NCBI RefSeq assembly: GCF_016907315.1
Contig: NZ_JAFBBS010000001.1
Span: 3,162,001 to 3,226,000, forward strand
Direction of reading: 5' to 3'
Source of the DNA: Microbacterium esteraromaticum
GTDB taxonomy: Bacteria; Actinomycetota; Actinomycetes; Actinomycetales; Microbacteriaceae
DNA: 64,000 bases
Below, in pieces: positions 51,856-60,810 of this stretch. Position numbers and translations under genes: made by a program. Below the pieces are notes generated by a model, which made no database searches, was not told where the DNA came from, and was given only the letters and a program-made list of their open reading frames with translations. The stretch's first letter is position 1; each line of letters begins with the position of its first letter.

Positions 51856-54027
51856 ATGCCCCTCGAGCTCGACACGCCGCTGACGACCGCCGTCGGCACG
51901 TCCACGGCCAAGACCCTCGACAAGGCGTTCGGCATGACCACCGTGGCCGAGCTGCTCGGGCACTATCCGCGTCGCTATGCCGACCGTGGTGAGCTGACGC
52001 CGATCCTCGAGCTGCCGATCGGCGAGACGGTCACCATCGTCGGCGAGGTGGTCTCGGCGACCGCACGCGAGATGCGCAACCGCCGCGGTGCGATGCTCGA
52101 GGTCATCATCGGCGATGGCGTGGGGCAGATGTCGCTGACCTTCTTCGCGAAGAACCTGGGTCAGGCCGAATGGCGGAAGAAGGAGCTGTCGGTCGGGCGT
52201 CGTGGCATCTTCTCGGGCAAGGTCGGCATGTTCAAGGACAGGGTGCAGTTCGCCCACCCCGACTACCAGCTCTTCGACGACACCGAGAGCGCGTACCGGC
52301 AGGCCGATGCGCTGCAGGACGTGCCCATCCCGATCTATCCGGCCACCTCGGCCATGCAGAGCTGGCAGATCGCCAAGGTGATCGGCGCCGTGCTCGATCA
52401 GGTCGGCGACGTGCCGGACCCGCTCTCCGACGAGATCCGCGCCCGAGAGGGGCTGCTGACGGCGCGCCAGGCGATCGAGTCGATCCACCGGCCCCGGCGC
52501 CGCGCCGACATCGACCCCGCGATCCGCACACTGCGCATGCACGAGGCATTGGTGCTGCAGACCGCCCTGCTGCAGCAGCGGATGCAGGTGCGCTCACTCA
52601 CGGCGACTCCGCGGGTGTCGCACCCCGGTGGACTGCTCGAGCGCTTCGACGCGATCCTGCCGTTCACTCTCACCCCAGACCAGCAGCGCGTAGGCGCTGA
52701 GATCGCCGCCGATCTCGCCGCAGATCGTCCGATGAACCGGCTCATCCAGGGCGAGGTCGGTTCCGGCAAGACGCTCGTCGCGCTGCGCGCGATGCTGCAG
52801 ACCGCCGAGTCCGGGGGACAGGCGGCGCTCATCGCCCCTACCGAGGTGCTCGCCGCGCAGCATCTCCGCTCGATCACCAAGATGCTCGGTCCCGACATGT
52901 CCGCCGAGCTCATCCCGACCCTCCTCACCGGCCAGATGTCTGCGCCTGCGCGGCGCAAGGCGGCGCTGCGCGTGGCATCGGGTCAGTCGCTGATCGTGAT
53001 CGGCACTCATGCTCTGCTGTCGGAGAAGACGACCTTCGCCGATCTCGCGCTCGTCGTGGTCGACGAGCAGCACCGGTTCGGCGTCGAGCAGCGCGAGATG
53101 CTTCGGGCGAAGGGCACGGCGCCCCACGCGATCGTGCTGACGGCGACGCCGATTCCCCGTACCGTCGCGATGACCGTGTTCGGCGACCTCGATACGTCGG
53201 TGATCCGGTCGATGCCGGCAGGGCGTGCGGGCATCACGACGCACGTGGCGCCGCTGGCCGAGCACCCGGAGTGGTTCCAGCGCGTCTGGGCGCGCGCGGC
53301 CGAGGAGATCGCTGAGGGCAGGCAGGTGTTCGCGGTCTGCGCGGCGATCGACACCACCAAGGACTCCGGCGAGTCCGGCGACGAGCCCCCTCCGGACGTC
53401 GAGGGAAAGGGCCCGCGATGGGGTGTGGTGCAGCTCGACGAGCTGCTGGCGACGCATCCCGTGCTGGGCGGAGTGCGCAGGGCGGTCCTGCACGGCAAGA
53501 TGCCCGCGGAAGAGAAGGATGCCGTGATGCGCGCCGTCGCGCGCGGCGAGATAGATCTGCTCATCGCGACCACCGTGATCGAGGTCGGTGTCGACGTCCC
53601 CAACGCATCGACCATGGTCATCCTCGACGCCGACCGCTTCGGCGTCTCGCAGCTGCATCAGCTGCGCGGCCGCGTGGGGCGAGGCGAGCACCCTGGTCTC
53701 TGTCTCCTCGTGACAGAGGCGGAAGGCGGCTCGCTCGCCCGCGAACGAGTCGAGGCGGTGGCTGCGACGCTCGACGGCTTCGAGCTCGCCGAGGTCGATC
53801 TCGAGCTTCGCGGCGAGGGCGATGTGCTCGGGGCCGCGCAAGCAGGCGTCAAGTCGTCGCTTCGTCTGCTGCGGGTCGTGAAGGACGCGGGGCTCATCGC
53901 GTACGCGCGCGACATCGCTGCCGACATCCTGAAGGTCGACCCGGCGCTGCTCGAGCACTCCGGACTCCGCATCGCGATCGCCGGACGGGTGAGCGAATCG
54001 GACCGGGCGGCGCTCAGCAAGAACTGA
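51856..54027 (+). CDS. recG: ATP-dependent DNA helicase RecG
   Basis: RecG remodels stalled forks and branched DNA. The 723-aa protein has an N-terminal wedge/OB domain (about residues 40-160), Walker A in IQGEVGSGKTLVALRAMLQT, the DEQH box VVVDEQHRFGVEQREM and LTATPIPRTVAMTVFGDLD (motif III). Motifs IV-VI include VPNASTMVILDADRFGVSQL and QLRGRVGRGEHPGLCLLV, ending with the RecG-specific GEGDVLGAAQAG. TAGACT (51844-51849) precedes the ATG by 6 nt, implying a leaderless transcript. coaD follows. Confidence 0.95.
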   Translation: MPLELDTPLTTAVGTSTAKTLDKAFGMTTVAELLGHYPRRYADRGELTPILELPIGETVTIVGEVVSATAREMRNRRGAMLEVIIGDGVGQMSLTFFAKNLGQAEWRKKELSVGRRGIFSGKVGMFKDRVQFAHPDYQLFDDTESAYRQADALQDVPIPIYPATSAMQSWQIAKVIGAVLDQVGDVPDPLSDEIRAREGLLTARQAIESIHRPRRRADIDPAIRTLRMHEALVLQTALLQQRMQVRSLTATPRVSHPGGLLERFDAILPFTLTPDQQRVGAEIAADLAADRPMNRLIQGEVGSGKTLVALRAMLQTAESGGQAALIAPTEVLAAQHLRSITKMLGPDMSAELIPTLLTGQMSAPARRKAALRVASGQSLIVIGTHALLSEKTTFADLALVVVDEQHRFGVEQREMLRAKGTAPHAIVLTATPIPRTVAMTVFGDLDTSVIRSMPAGRAGITTHVAPLAEHPEWFQRVWARAAEEIAEGRQVFAVCAAIDTTKDSGESGDEPPPDVEGKGPRWGVVQLDELLATHPVLGGVRRAVLHGKMPAEEKDAVMRAVARGEIDLLIATTVIEVGVDVPNASTMVILDADRFGVSQLHQLRGRVGRGEHPGLCLLVTEAEGGSLARERVEAVAATLDGFELAEVDLELRGEGDVLGAAQAGVKSSLRLLRVVKDAGLIAYARDIAADILKVDPALLEHSGLRIAIAGRVSESDRAALSKN

Positions 54028-54052
54028 GGGGACAGTGCCCTAGGCTGGTGTC

Positions 54053-54550
54053 GTGAATTCTCGGATCGCCGTCGTTCCCGGGTCTTTCGACCCGCCCACC
54101 CTGGGTCACCTCTATGTCATCTCGCGTGCGGCTCGTCTCTACGACGAACTGCACGTTCTCGTGGTGCACAACCCCGGCAAAGAGGCGATGCTGCCGATCG
54201 CGCAGCGTCTCAGTCTGCTCGAGCAGTCGATCGCCGAGGCCGGCATCGAGGGTCACATCATCGTCGGTTCCTGGAGCATGGGCCTCCTGGTCGACTACGC
54301 GCGCGATGTGGACGCGGGCGTGCTGGTCAAGGGCATCCGCTCGCAGGTCGACGTGGCCTACGAGTCGCCGATGGCGATCGTGAACCGCCACCTCGCCGAC
54401 ATCGAGACGGTCTTCCTGCTGCCAGACCCCGCCCACGCCATGGTGTCGAGTTCGCTGGTGCGTCAGGTCGCGGGTCTGGGCGGCGACGTCTCGCCGTTCG
54501 TGCCGCCCGTGGTCGCCTCGTTCCTCGACACCGGAGCTCGCGGGCTCTGA
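54053..54550 (+). CDS. coaD: Phosphopantetheine adenylyltransferase
   Basis: CoaD makes dephospho-CoA from 4'-phosphopantetheine and ATP. The 165-aa nucleotidyltransferase has the TxGH motif in [40 protein letters not shown] for the pantetheine pocket and the C-terminal [20 protein letters not shown]. The GTG start at 54053 lies 6 nt after TAGGCT (54041-54046), the same leaderless pattern as in recG and the next gene. Start and length match the family. Confidence 0.95.
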   Translation: MNSRIAVVPGSFDPPTLGHLYVISRAARLYDELHVLVVHNPGKEAMLPIAQRLSLLEQSIAEAGIEGHIIVGSWSMGLLVDYARDVDAGVLVKGIRSQVDVAYESPMAIVNRHLADIETVFLLPDPAHAMVSSSLVRQVAGLGGDVSPFVPPVVASFLDTGARGL

Positions 54551-54568
54551 GCCGGGTAGCATGGCGGG

Positions 54569-55129
54569 GTGAAATCCCGAGTGAACGGCCCCTTCTTCCT
54601 TCCCGTCCGCGACATCGTCCGCAAGCCGGGAGAGATGCGCGAGCACCGCTTCGAGGTAACCCTCGCAGAGAAGTGGGGTGAGGGCATCGTCGCGGTCGAA
54701 GCCGGCGAGACCCTTGATCTCGACGTGCGTCTGGAGTCCGTCCACGAGGGCATCCTCGTGTCGGGAACGGCGGATACGGAGTACTCCGGAGAGTGCGGTC
54801 GCTGCCTCACAGAGATCTCTGCGCCTGTCGAAGTCGAGTTCCAGGAGCTTTTCGCGTATCCTGGTGAGGAAGAAACTGACTTCGAAGTTCAAGACGACCA
54901 CGTGGATCTTGAAACTCTGGTCAGGGATGCGATCGTGTTGTCGCTTCCTTTTCAGCCGGTGTGTCAGCCGGACTGCCCGGGTCTCGACCCGAACACGGGT
55001 GAGAGGCTGGCCGAGAGCACTGGCGCAGAGAGCCCCGCTCCCATCGATCCTCGATGGAGTGCGCTCCGACAGATCACAGACCAGGACGGTGCGGCAGAGA
55101 GCCGCCCCGCCGAGAAAGAAGAGAGCTAG
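54569..55129 (+). CDS. DUF177 / YceD family protein
   Basis: The 186-aa protein belongs to the YceD (DUF177) family found beside rpmF, which takes part in 23S rRNA accumulation or large-subunit assembly. It has [19 protein letters not shown] with two cysteines, [20 protein letters not shown] and the C-terminal [18 protein letters not shown]. The CxxC and CxxxC pairs could bind zinc. The GTG start at 54569 lies 6 nt after TAGCAT (54557-54562). rpmF follows 2 nt after the stop, so the two are co-translated. Confidence 0.9.
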   Translation: MKSRVNGPFFLPVRDIVRKPGEMREHRFEVTLAEKWGEGIVAVEAGETLDLDVRLESVHEGILVSGTADTEYSGECGRCLTEISAPVEVEFQELFAYPGEEETDFEVQDDHVDLETLVRDAIVLSLPFQPVCQPDCPGLDPNTGERLAESTGAESPAPIDPRWSALRQITDQDGAAESRPAEKEES

Positions 55130-55131
55130 TC

Positions 55132-55341
55132 ATGGCTGGTAACCCCCCGAAGCGCAAGGTCTCCCGTTCGAACACCCGCTCGCGCCGCGCGCAGTGGAAG
55201 GCCGAGGCTCCCGCGCTGGTCAAGACCGTCGAGAACGGCAAGGTCGTCTACAGCCGCCCGCACCAGGCGAAGGTCGTCAGCGACTCGCAGGGCACCGAGC
55301 TGTTCCTCGAGTACAAGGGCCGCAAGGTCGCCGACGCCTGA
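55132..55341 (+). CDS. rpmF: 50S ribosomal protein L32
   Basis: The 69-aa very basic protein begins [20 protein letters not shown], the L32p signature, followed by [17 protein letters not shown]. It lacks the zinc-binding cysteines of some L32 proteins, so it is the zinc-independent form. ATG 55132 follows GAAGAGAG and the stop of the DUF177 gene by 2 nt. rnc begins 11 nt later, the conserved DUF177-rpmF-rnc run. Confidence 0.96.
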   Translation: MAGNPPKRKVSRSNTRSRRAQWKAEAPALVKTVENGKVVYSRPHQAKVVSDSQGTELFLEYKGRKVADA

Positions 55342-55352
55342 TCGGATCGGTC

Positions 55353-56045
55353 ATGACCGAGATTCTCGCGAGGAGAGCCTCGCTGATCGAGAAGCTCGGC
55401 GTGGACATCGATCCCGAGCTGCTGGAACGGGCGCTCACGCACCGTTCCTACGCCTACGAGCACGGCGGCATCCCGAACAACGAGCGTCTTGAGTTCCTCG
55501 GGGACTCGGTGCTCGGACTCGCGGTGACCGTCATGCTCTTCACTACGCACCCCGACCTCGACGAGGGCGAGCTGGCGAAACGACGCGCGAGCGTCGTGTC
55601 GACCGTCGCCCTCGCCGAGGTCGCTCGCGGTATCGGCCTCGGTGACCACCTGCGCCTCGGCCGGGGCGAAGAGCAGACCGGTGGGCGTGACAAGGACTCG
55701 ATCCTCGCCGACACCATGGAGGCCGTCTTCGGCGCGACGTTCCTGTCGGCCGGGCCGGATGCTGCGACCGAGCTGGTGCTGCGGCTGACGGAGCCGCTGC
55801 TGGCCGACCCCGAGCGGTACGGCGCGGCGATGGATCCGAAGACGAGCCTGCAGGAGCTCGCAGCGCGGCTGGGGTCGACCCCGCCCATCTACTCGGTGGA
55901 GTCCGCCGGCCCCGACCACGACCGCGTCTTCACGGCGACGGTGCGGGTGGGTGACCTGGCCTGCACGGGAGTGGGCACGAGCAAGAAGACCGCAGAGATG
56001 GCCGCTGCGCTCACCGCCTGGCGACAGCTCAGCGACCGGGTCTGA
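55353..56045 (+). CDS. rnc: Ribonuclease III
   Basis: RNase III cuts double-stranded RNA, including rRNA precursors. The 230-aa protein has the catalytic signature [17 protein letters not shown], the second acidic pair in [15 protein letters not shown], and a C-terminal double-stranded RNA-binding domain (about residues 155-228: [14 protein letters not shown], then [20 protein letters not shown]). The start [18 protein letters not shown] at 55353 is the family start; upstream in-frame sequence overlaps rpmF. mutM follows 6 nt later. Confidence 0.95.
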   Translation: MTEILARRASLIEKLGVDIDPELLERALTHRSYAYEHGGIPNNERLEFLGDSVLGLAVTVMLFTTHPDLDEGELAKRRASVVSTVALAEVARGIGLGDHLRLGRGEEQTGGRDKDSILADTMEAVFGATFLSAGPDAATELVLRLTEPLLADPERYGAAMDPKTSLQELAARLGSTPPIYSVESAGPDHDRVFTATVRVGDLACTGVGTSKKTAEMAAALTAWRQLSDRV

Positions 56046-56051
56046 ATCGGC

Positions 56052-56954
56052 GTGCCCGAACTCCCTGAAGTCGAGGTCGTGCGCCACGGCCTCGCCCCTG
56101 CGGTCACCGGCGCCAGAGTGCTGTCGGTCGATGTGCTCGATGAGCGCGCGCTCACCAGGCATCCGCGCGACGCCGCTGACTTCGTCGGACGGCTCGAAGG
56201 GCGGGACGTCCGAGGCGCGGCGCGCCGAGGCAAGTTCCTCTGGCTGCCCCTCGCAGACCGCGCCGCAGAGCCGGAGGCTCTCGTCGCGCACCTCGGCATG
56301 AGCGGGCAGATGCTGCTCCGGGATCCGGACGCACCCCTCGAGCGCCACGAGCGTGTGCGGCTGCGTATCGAGCATCCGGATCACGGTGTGCTCGCGGTCG
56401 TCTTCGCGGATCAGCGCACCTTCGGCTCGCTGGCCGTCGACAGGCTGCTGCCGACTCCCGACTCTGCTCCTGGCGGTTACGGCAGCGCGGACGCGCGGGT
56501 TCCCTCCCAGGTCGCGCACATCGCTCGCGATGCTCTCGACCCCGCGTTCGACGAGACGATGTTCATCACGAAGGTTCGGCGTCGATCGAGCGCGATCAAG
56601 CGGATCCTGCTGGATCAGACGCTCGTGAGCGGCATCGGCAACATCTACGCCGACGAATCGCTGTGGGCTGCGCGGATTCACCCCGAGACCCACGGCACGG
56701 CGATCTCGCTACAGGCGCTGCGCCGCCTGATGGCCGAGGTGCGCCTGGTGCTCGAGAAGGCCCTCGCTGAGGGCGGAACGAGCTTCGATGCGCAGTACGT
56801 GAATGTGAACGGACAGGCCGGGTACTTCGCGCACAGCCTGAACGCCTACGGCCGCGGGGGAGACGCATGCCCGCGTTGCGGGGGCCCGATACGTCGCGAG
56901 GCGTTCATGAACCGCTCGAGCCACTACTGCCCGCGATGTCAGCGGAGGCGCTGA
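56052..56954 (+). CDS. mutM: Formamidopyrimidine-DNA glycosylase
   Basis: MutM (Fpg) removes 8-oxoguanine and formamidopyrimidines and cuts the strand. The 300-aa protein starts PELPEVEVVRHGL, so the catalytic Pro2 and Glu3 are present. It contains GRRGKFLWLP-type lysine (AARRGKFLWLPL), VSGIGNIYADESLW for the helix-two-turn-helix, and the C-terminal zinc finger CPRCGGPIRREAFMNRSSHY ending YCPRCQRRR. The GTG start is 6 nt after rnc. smc usually comes next in this group, but 5.7 kb of minus-strand accessory genes intervene here. Confidence 0.96.
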   Translation: MPELPEVEVVRHGLAPAVTGARVLSVDVLDERALTRHPRDAADFVGRLEGRDVRGAARRGKFLWLPLADRAAEPEALVAHLGMSGQMLLRDPDAPLERHERVRLRIEHPDHGVLAVVFADQRTFGSLAVDRLLPTPDSAPGGYGSADARVPSQVAHIARDALDPAFDETMFITKVRRRSSAIKRILLDQTLVSGIGNIYADESLWAARIHPETHGTAISLQALRRLMAEVRLVLEKALAEGGTSFDAQYVNVNGQAGYFAHSLNAYGRGGDACPRCGGPIRREAFMNRSSHYCPRCQRRR

Positions 56955-57067
56955 GAGCGACCGTCTGACCGGCGTCGTCATCGCGGTCGTGGTCATGCGT
57001 GACCGCGCAGATGGGGCCGGCAGCCCGCGCTGAACGGGACGATCGCGGATGCGACCGGCTCGCGGAC

Positions 57068-57586
57068 TCAGGCTGCAGGACGGTCGATCGCGAAGGCCAG
57101 ATGCGGCATGGCCACACCGCGGTAGTTCTTCATGAAGCGGCCACGCACCGTCATCCCGAGCCGGATCGCGACGTTCATCGAGGCGATGTTCGTATCGCGC
57201 ACCTGCGCCCAGACCCGGTCCGCTTGCAAGGTGGTGAACGCGTGATCCCGGCAGCCCGTCGCCGCCTCGGTGGCGTATCCGCGATGCCAGTGCGCCCGGT
57301 TGAAGAGGTAGCCGACCTCGATGACGTCGTCGTCGAGGATGTGCTGCCGGGTGAGTCCGCATTGGCCGATCATCTCGCCGCTCTCACGGAGAATCACGGC
57401 CCACAGCCCGAAGCCGTCGTCGCGGTAGCGGTCGCGCATCCGCTGGAACCACGCCTGCACCATCTCCTCGTCGAACGCTCCTTCGTACGCGGTCATGGTC
57501 TCGGCATCCTGCAGAATGGCGCGCAGCGCCGGCAGATCGTCCTCGGTCATCTCACGCAGCTCGAGACGCGGTGTGCGCAGGATCAT
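57068..57586 (-). CDS. GNAT family N-acetyltransferase (RimJ/RimL type)
   Basis: The 172-aa acetyltransferase_3 domain protein opens TPRLELREMTEDDLPALRAI, with IEVGYLFNRAHWHRGYATEA and MNVAIRLGMTVRGRF as the acetyl-CoA and fold signatures. Members acetylate the N-terminus of ribosomal proteins or small amines and toxins. It starts 24 nt after the ABC permease stop and may be the last gene of the mutM-smc accessory cassette. Substrate unknown. Confidence 0.9.
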   Translation of the reverse strand: MILRTPRLELREMTEDDLPALRAILQDAETMTAYEGAFDEEMVQAWFQRMRDRYRDDGFGLWAVILRESGEMIGQCGLTRQHILDDDVIEVGYLFNRAHWHRGYATEAATGCRDHAFTTLQADRVWAQVRDTNIASMNVAIRLGMTVRGRFMKNYRGVAMPHLAFAIDRPAA

Positions 57587-57610
57587 CCGATCAGTCTGCC
57601 AGCGCCGCCG

Positions 57611-58933
57611 TCACACCGTCGTGAACGCCGGTCGAAGCAGTGGGCGCGTCGCGAGAGTGCTGAGCCACACCAGCAGGATGCCCGAGGCGAGCACTGCGGC
57701 GATCGTGAGCAGTGAGAGCGGAGCGATGATCAGCGTCATCCCCAGAAGAGGGAACACCACGACGCCCGCGCACACAGCCGAGCCGAGCGCCGTGACCAGC
57801 AGCGGCGACATGATCGCCCGCCGGCGCGCCGCATCCACCGTCTGCATCGGCATTCCCAGGTGATGCAGACTGCGATGCAGACCGCGCTGGTCGAGTACAT
57901 CGGATGCCTGAGTGACGCCGACGGACGCGGCCACCATGAGGAACGATGCGACCAGAGTGATGATCAGGCCCGTGCGCATGTCGACGATGAGCTGAAGATC
58001 AGCGGATGCCGGATTCGAGGCGCTCATGACGTCCATGAGCGACACACCGGTGCCGGCGAACACCGCTATGAAGCTCGCCATCGCGACGCCGCCGACCTGC
58101 CGCCACGCGGCCTTGGGATCGTCCAGCACGGTGCGGGCAGCGAGGAGGCGAACTGCCGTCGTCGCGGTCTTCGCCTGACGACGGGACGCCACCTTCAGCG
58201 CCCACGGTCCGACCAGGTTCAGCAGGGCGAGCGCCCCGCCGAACAGCGCCGCGAGCAGCGCCGCCATCGACACCGCCCCCGCAAGCGACGGCACGAGCTG
58301 CGCCAGCGCGAACGCGCCCGCCAGCAGCAGCACGGCGAGTACAGCCCGCAGCCAGTGAGCGCCCGATGCCTGGGCGCGCATCCGCACGCCGAGGGGCGAG
58401 ACGACGACCCTGCGAAGCCCCAGGACCGCACTGGCCGCGGCGAGCAGCAGCGCACCGGCGGCGATCGCGGCGATCTGCAGGGGTGAAAGGAGCACGGCCG
58501 ACGCGCCGAGAGCCGCGCCTCGGAACGGGACGAGCCCGATGAGGGGCGAGAGCAGAAGATGACCCAGCACGCCCACGATCGCGCCCGCGGCGGCGATCAG
58601 AGTGGACTCGATCACGGTCAGCGCGCCTACCGCTGCGGGAGTGGCGCCGAGCAGTCGTAGCGTCGAGAGGCGCTCGTCGCGCCGGCGCGCCGACAGACGG
58701 GCGGCTGCACCCCCGAGTGAGGCCAGGGGGATGACGAGCAGTACCAGGGCGACGGCGGCGAGCACCTGATAGACCATCGCGTACTCGTCGTCCCATGCCC
58801 AGAACGACTGCGCGCCGCCGACGACCGTCAGCACGAGGGCGGTCACGATCGCGAACGCGGTAGCAGGGATGACGATGGTCGCCGCACTCCCAGGGGCTGG
58901 GCGAAGCAGCATCCGGATCACGCCGGGGTTCAT
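57611..58933 (-). CDS. ABC transporter permease, FtsX-like
   Basis: The 440-aa permease has about eight helices. An N-terminal group carries SARRRDERLSTLRLLGATPA, the FtsX/MacB ATPase-coupling loop with the RLLGA motif, and a second half has a corresponding RSLHHLGMPMQTVDAARRRA loop. That makes it an internally duplicated single-chain permease like the bacitracin/lantibiotic-type exporters. The ATG overlaps the stop of the ATPase gene by four bases. The cargo may relate to the peptide gene at the head of the cassette, but that is not shown. Confidence 0.85.
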   Translation of the reverse strand: MNPGVIRMLLRPAPGSAATIVIPATAFAIVTALVLTVVGGAQSFWAWDDEYAMVYQVLAAVALVLLVIPLASLGGAAARLSARRRDERLSTLRLLGATPAAVGALTVIESTLIAAAGAIVGVLGHLLLSPLIGLVPFRGAALGASAVLLSPLQIAAIAAGALLLAAASAVLGLRRVVVSPLGVRMRAQASGAHWLRAVLAVLLLAGAFALAQLVPSLAGAVSMAALLAALFGGALALLNLVGPWALKVASRRQAKTATTAVRLLAARTVLDDPKAAWRQVGGVAMASFIAVFAGTGVSLMDVMSASNPASADLQLIVDMRTGLIITLVASFLMVAASVGVTQASDVLDQRGLHRSLHHLGMPMQTVDAARRRAIMSPLLVTALGSAVCAGVVVFPLLGMTLIIAPLSLLTIAAVLASGILLVWLSTLATRPLLRPAFTTV

Positions 58934-59622
58934 GCCTGCACCTCCGAGACGATCGCACCATCGCGCATCGACAGCGTGCGCGAGCAGCGCGCGGCGACCT
59001 GAGGATCGTGCGTGACGACGACCAGTGTGCGTCCCTGGCCGGTGGTTGACCAGAGCAGCGCATCCATCACCTCGCTCGATGTGTGGGAGTCGAGGGCTCC
59101 TGTCGGTTCGTCGGCGAAGATGAGCTCGGCCCCGGTGACCTGCGCGCGAGCGATCGCAACGCGTTGCGCCTGCCCGCCCGACAGCTCGCCGATCCGGCGC
59201 TCCTCCCTGCCCGCAAGCCCGAGGGACTGCAGCCACCCGGCCGCGTGCGTGATGGCCGCGGGTCGCTTCATCCCGTTGATCATGAGAGACAGCGCCACGT
59301 TCTCGATCGCGGTCAGCTCGGGGATCAGCAGTCCTTGCTGGAACACGAATCCGAAGCGCTCGCGCCTCAGCCCCGACCGCGCGGATTCGCTGAGGGCGGT
59401 GACATCGACGGGCGCACCGGAGGCGGGATGGAAGGACACTGCTCCGGCGTCGGGGCTCACGATGCCGGCGAGCACGTGCAGCAGGGTCGTCTTGCCCGAA
59501 CCAGACGCCCCCATGATGGCGAGAGACTCGCCCCGGCGCACCTCGACATCCACACCGGCGAGGGCGCGAGTCGCGCCGTAGGACTTGGTCAGGGTTCGAG
59601 CGGAGAGCACGGAATCGGTCAT
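58930..59622 (-). CDS. ABC transporter ATP-binding protein
   Basis: The 230-aa ATPase is of the MacB/LolD type: Walker A GASGSGKTTLLHVLAG, Q-loop FGFVFQQGLLIPELTAIENV, signature ELSGGQAQRVAIARAQ, Walker B LIFADEPTGALD and switch VTHDPQ. MTDSVLSARTLTKSYGATR at 59622 is the homologous start. It overlaps the permease behind it, while a perfect long inverted repeat lies 40 bp upstream, between it and the second GNAT gene. The pair would form an ATP-driven exporter or immunity pump. Confidence 0.9.
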   Translation of the reverse strand: MTDSVLSARTLTKSYGATRALAGVDVEVRRGESLAIMGASGSGKTTLLHVLAGIVSPDAGAVSFHPASGAPVDVTALSESARSGLRRERFGFVFQQGLLIPELTAIENVALSLMINGMKRPAAITHAAGWLQSLGLAGREERRIGELSGGQAQRVAIARAQVTGAELIFADEPTGALDSHTSSEVMDALLWSTTGQGRTLVVVTHDPQVAARCSRTLSMRDGAIVSEVQA

Positions 59623-59662
59623 GAATCCAGCATCCGGCTCGGCACCCCGCCGGATCATCGCA

Positions 59663-59700
59663 CCGGAGGATGATCCCCTGAGCAGGGGATCATCCTCCGG
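59663..59700. repeat. Perfect 38-bp inverted repeat
   Basis: The 18-bp arms (59663-59680 and 59683-59700) are exact complements around AG; the left arm begins CCGGAGGATGATCCCC. It lies 6 bp beyond the stop of the upstream GNAT gene and 40 bp before the ATPase start. There is no T run, so it could be a terminator, a processing or mRNA-stability hairpin, or an operator for a dimeric regulator. Confidence 0.8.
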
Positions 59701-59706
59701 GATGAT

Positions 59707-60810
59707 TCAGTCGAGCTTCTTCTGCCAGGCGCCCGCATACGACGCGGGAGTGAAGCCCATCGCCTCGTTGATGTCGAGCATCGGGCGGTTCTCCTCGGCG
59801 TTGAACGTGGTGATGCGCGGTGACTGCGGCGCGATGCCCCGCCACCGCAGGATGTTGGCGCACTTCACGATCTGTCCCAGGCGATGGCCACGATGCTCCT
59901 TGAGCACGAGAGTGCAGTACTGGTGAGTCACCCCTTCGGGATCGCTGCCCGTGACGAGCTCGTTGAATGCGGCCAGCGTGCCCGTGGGCACATGCTCGAC
60001 CGCTGACACCGAGACCGTCTGGCCGCCGTCGACGAATCGTGCGTCTCGCCTCGCGATGCGATCGCCGTCCCAGATCTCCTCATCGATCTCGAGATCTCCG
60101 CTCGGGGCGTCCGTCGACATCCGCGACAGCGCCCACGCGTATCCCGATCGCAACTCGGGCGGCGTCGGCACGGTCCATTCGACCAGCCTGTAGTCGGCGC
60201 CCGCGACAGCTAGTGCGTCGGCGAGCATCCGCTCGATCGGAGCGAGATCGCCCTGCAGGTCGAAGGCGCTGTTGCGCTCCACCTGCTCGAGCGTGAAGCC
60301 GTCGTCGGCCAGCAGCTGCGCGTGCGGCGTACGCGACACGCGACCCCACCCGGTCTTCGGAATCAGCGGCGCCTCGCCCGGCGCCGGCCGGTGCAGTGTC
60401 CAGGCCTGGATCACCTTGCGGCCGAGTGCACGCACTTCGGCTTCCGCCGCGGCGAGCAGCGCCGTCTCGATACCACGTCCCCAGTTCTCGGGGAGAACCA
60501 TCAGGTCGACCTCGGCGCTCGTGGGCTCGGCCGTCGCGTGGCTCACCGTCACCGCCCCGACGATCTCGCGCCCCTCGCGGGCGAGCAGAGTGAGATGCAC
60601 CTCGTCGGTGCTCTCGCGCCAGTGCGGCAGCATCTCCTCGGCGCTTCGGTCGAAGTCGCGCAGGCCCGTGTCACTCAGGCAGATGGCATTGTTCAGGGCG
60701 ACGAACGCGTGGAACTCCGTCGCATCCGCGCTGTCGAGCGTCTCCGGTACGGTCAGCTCTGTGATCGTGAGAGCCGCGGCGGCCCCATCGGCGGTCGTGG
60801 TCAGGCTCAT
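59707..60810 (-). CDS. Two-domain GNAT acetyltransferase (second of tandem)
   Basis: The 367-aa protein is built like MshD-type double GNATs. The N-terminal domain has DLMVLPENWGRGIETALLAA and the C-terminal domain has YCTLVLKEHRGHRLGQIVK, both acetyl-CoA binding loops, then FNAEENRPMLDINEAMGFTP. It is clearly a paralogue of the gene before it, which it overlaps by four bases (ATGA). Mycothiol synthase lookalikes of this kind act on unknown amines. Their place behind a peptide gene makes a peptide or antibiotic substrate possible. Confidence 0.85.
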   Translation of the reverse strand: MSLTTTADGAAAALTITELTVPETLDSADATEFHAFVALNNAICLSDTGLRDFDRSAEEMLPHWRESTDEVHLTLLAREGREIVGAVTVSHATAEPTSAEVDLMVLPENWGRGIETALLAAAEAEVRALGRKVIQAWTLHRPAPGEAPLIPKTGWGRVSRTPHAQLLADDGFTLEQVERNSAFDLQGDLAPIERMLADALAVAGADYRLVEWTVPTPPELRSGYAWALSRMSTDAPSGDLEIDEEIWDGDRIARRDARFVDGGQTVSVSAVEHVPTGTLAAFNELVTGSDPEGVTHQYCTLVLKEHRGHRLGQIVKCANILRWRGIAPQSPRITTFNAEENRPMLDINEAMGFTPASYAGAWQKKLD

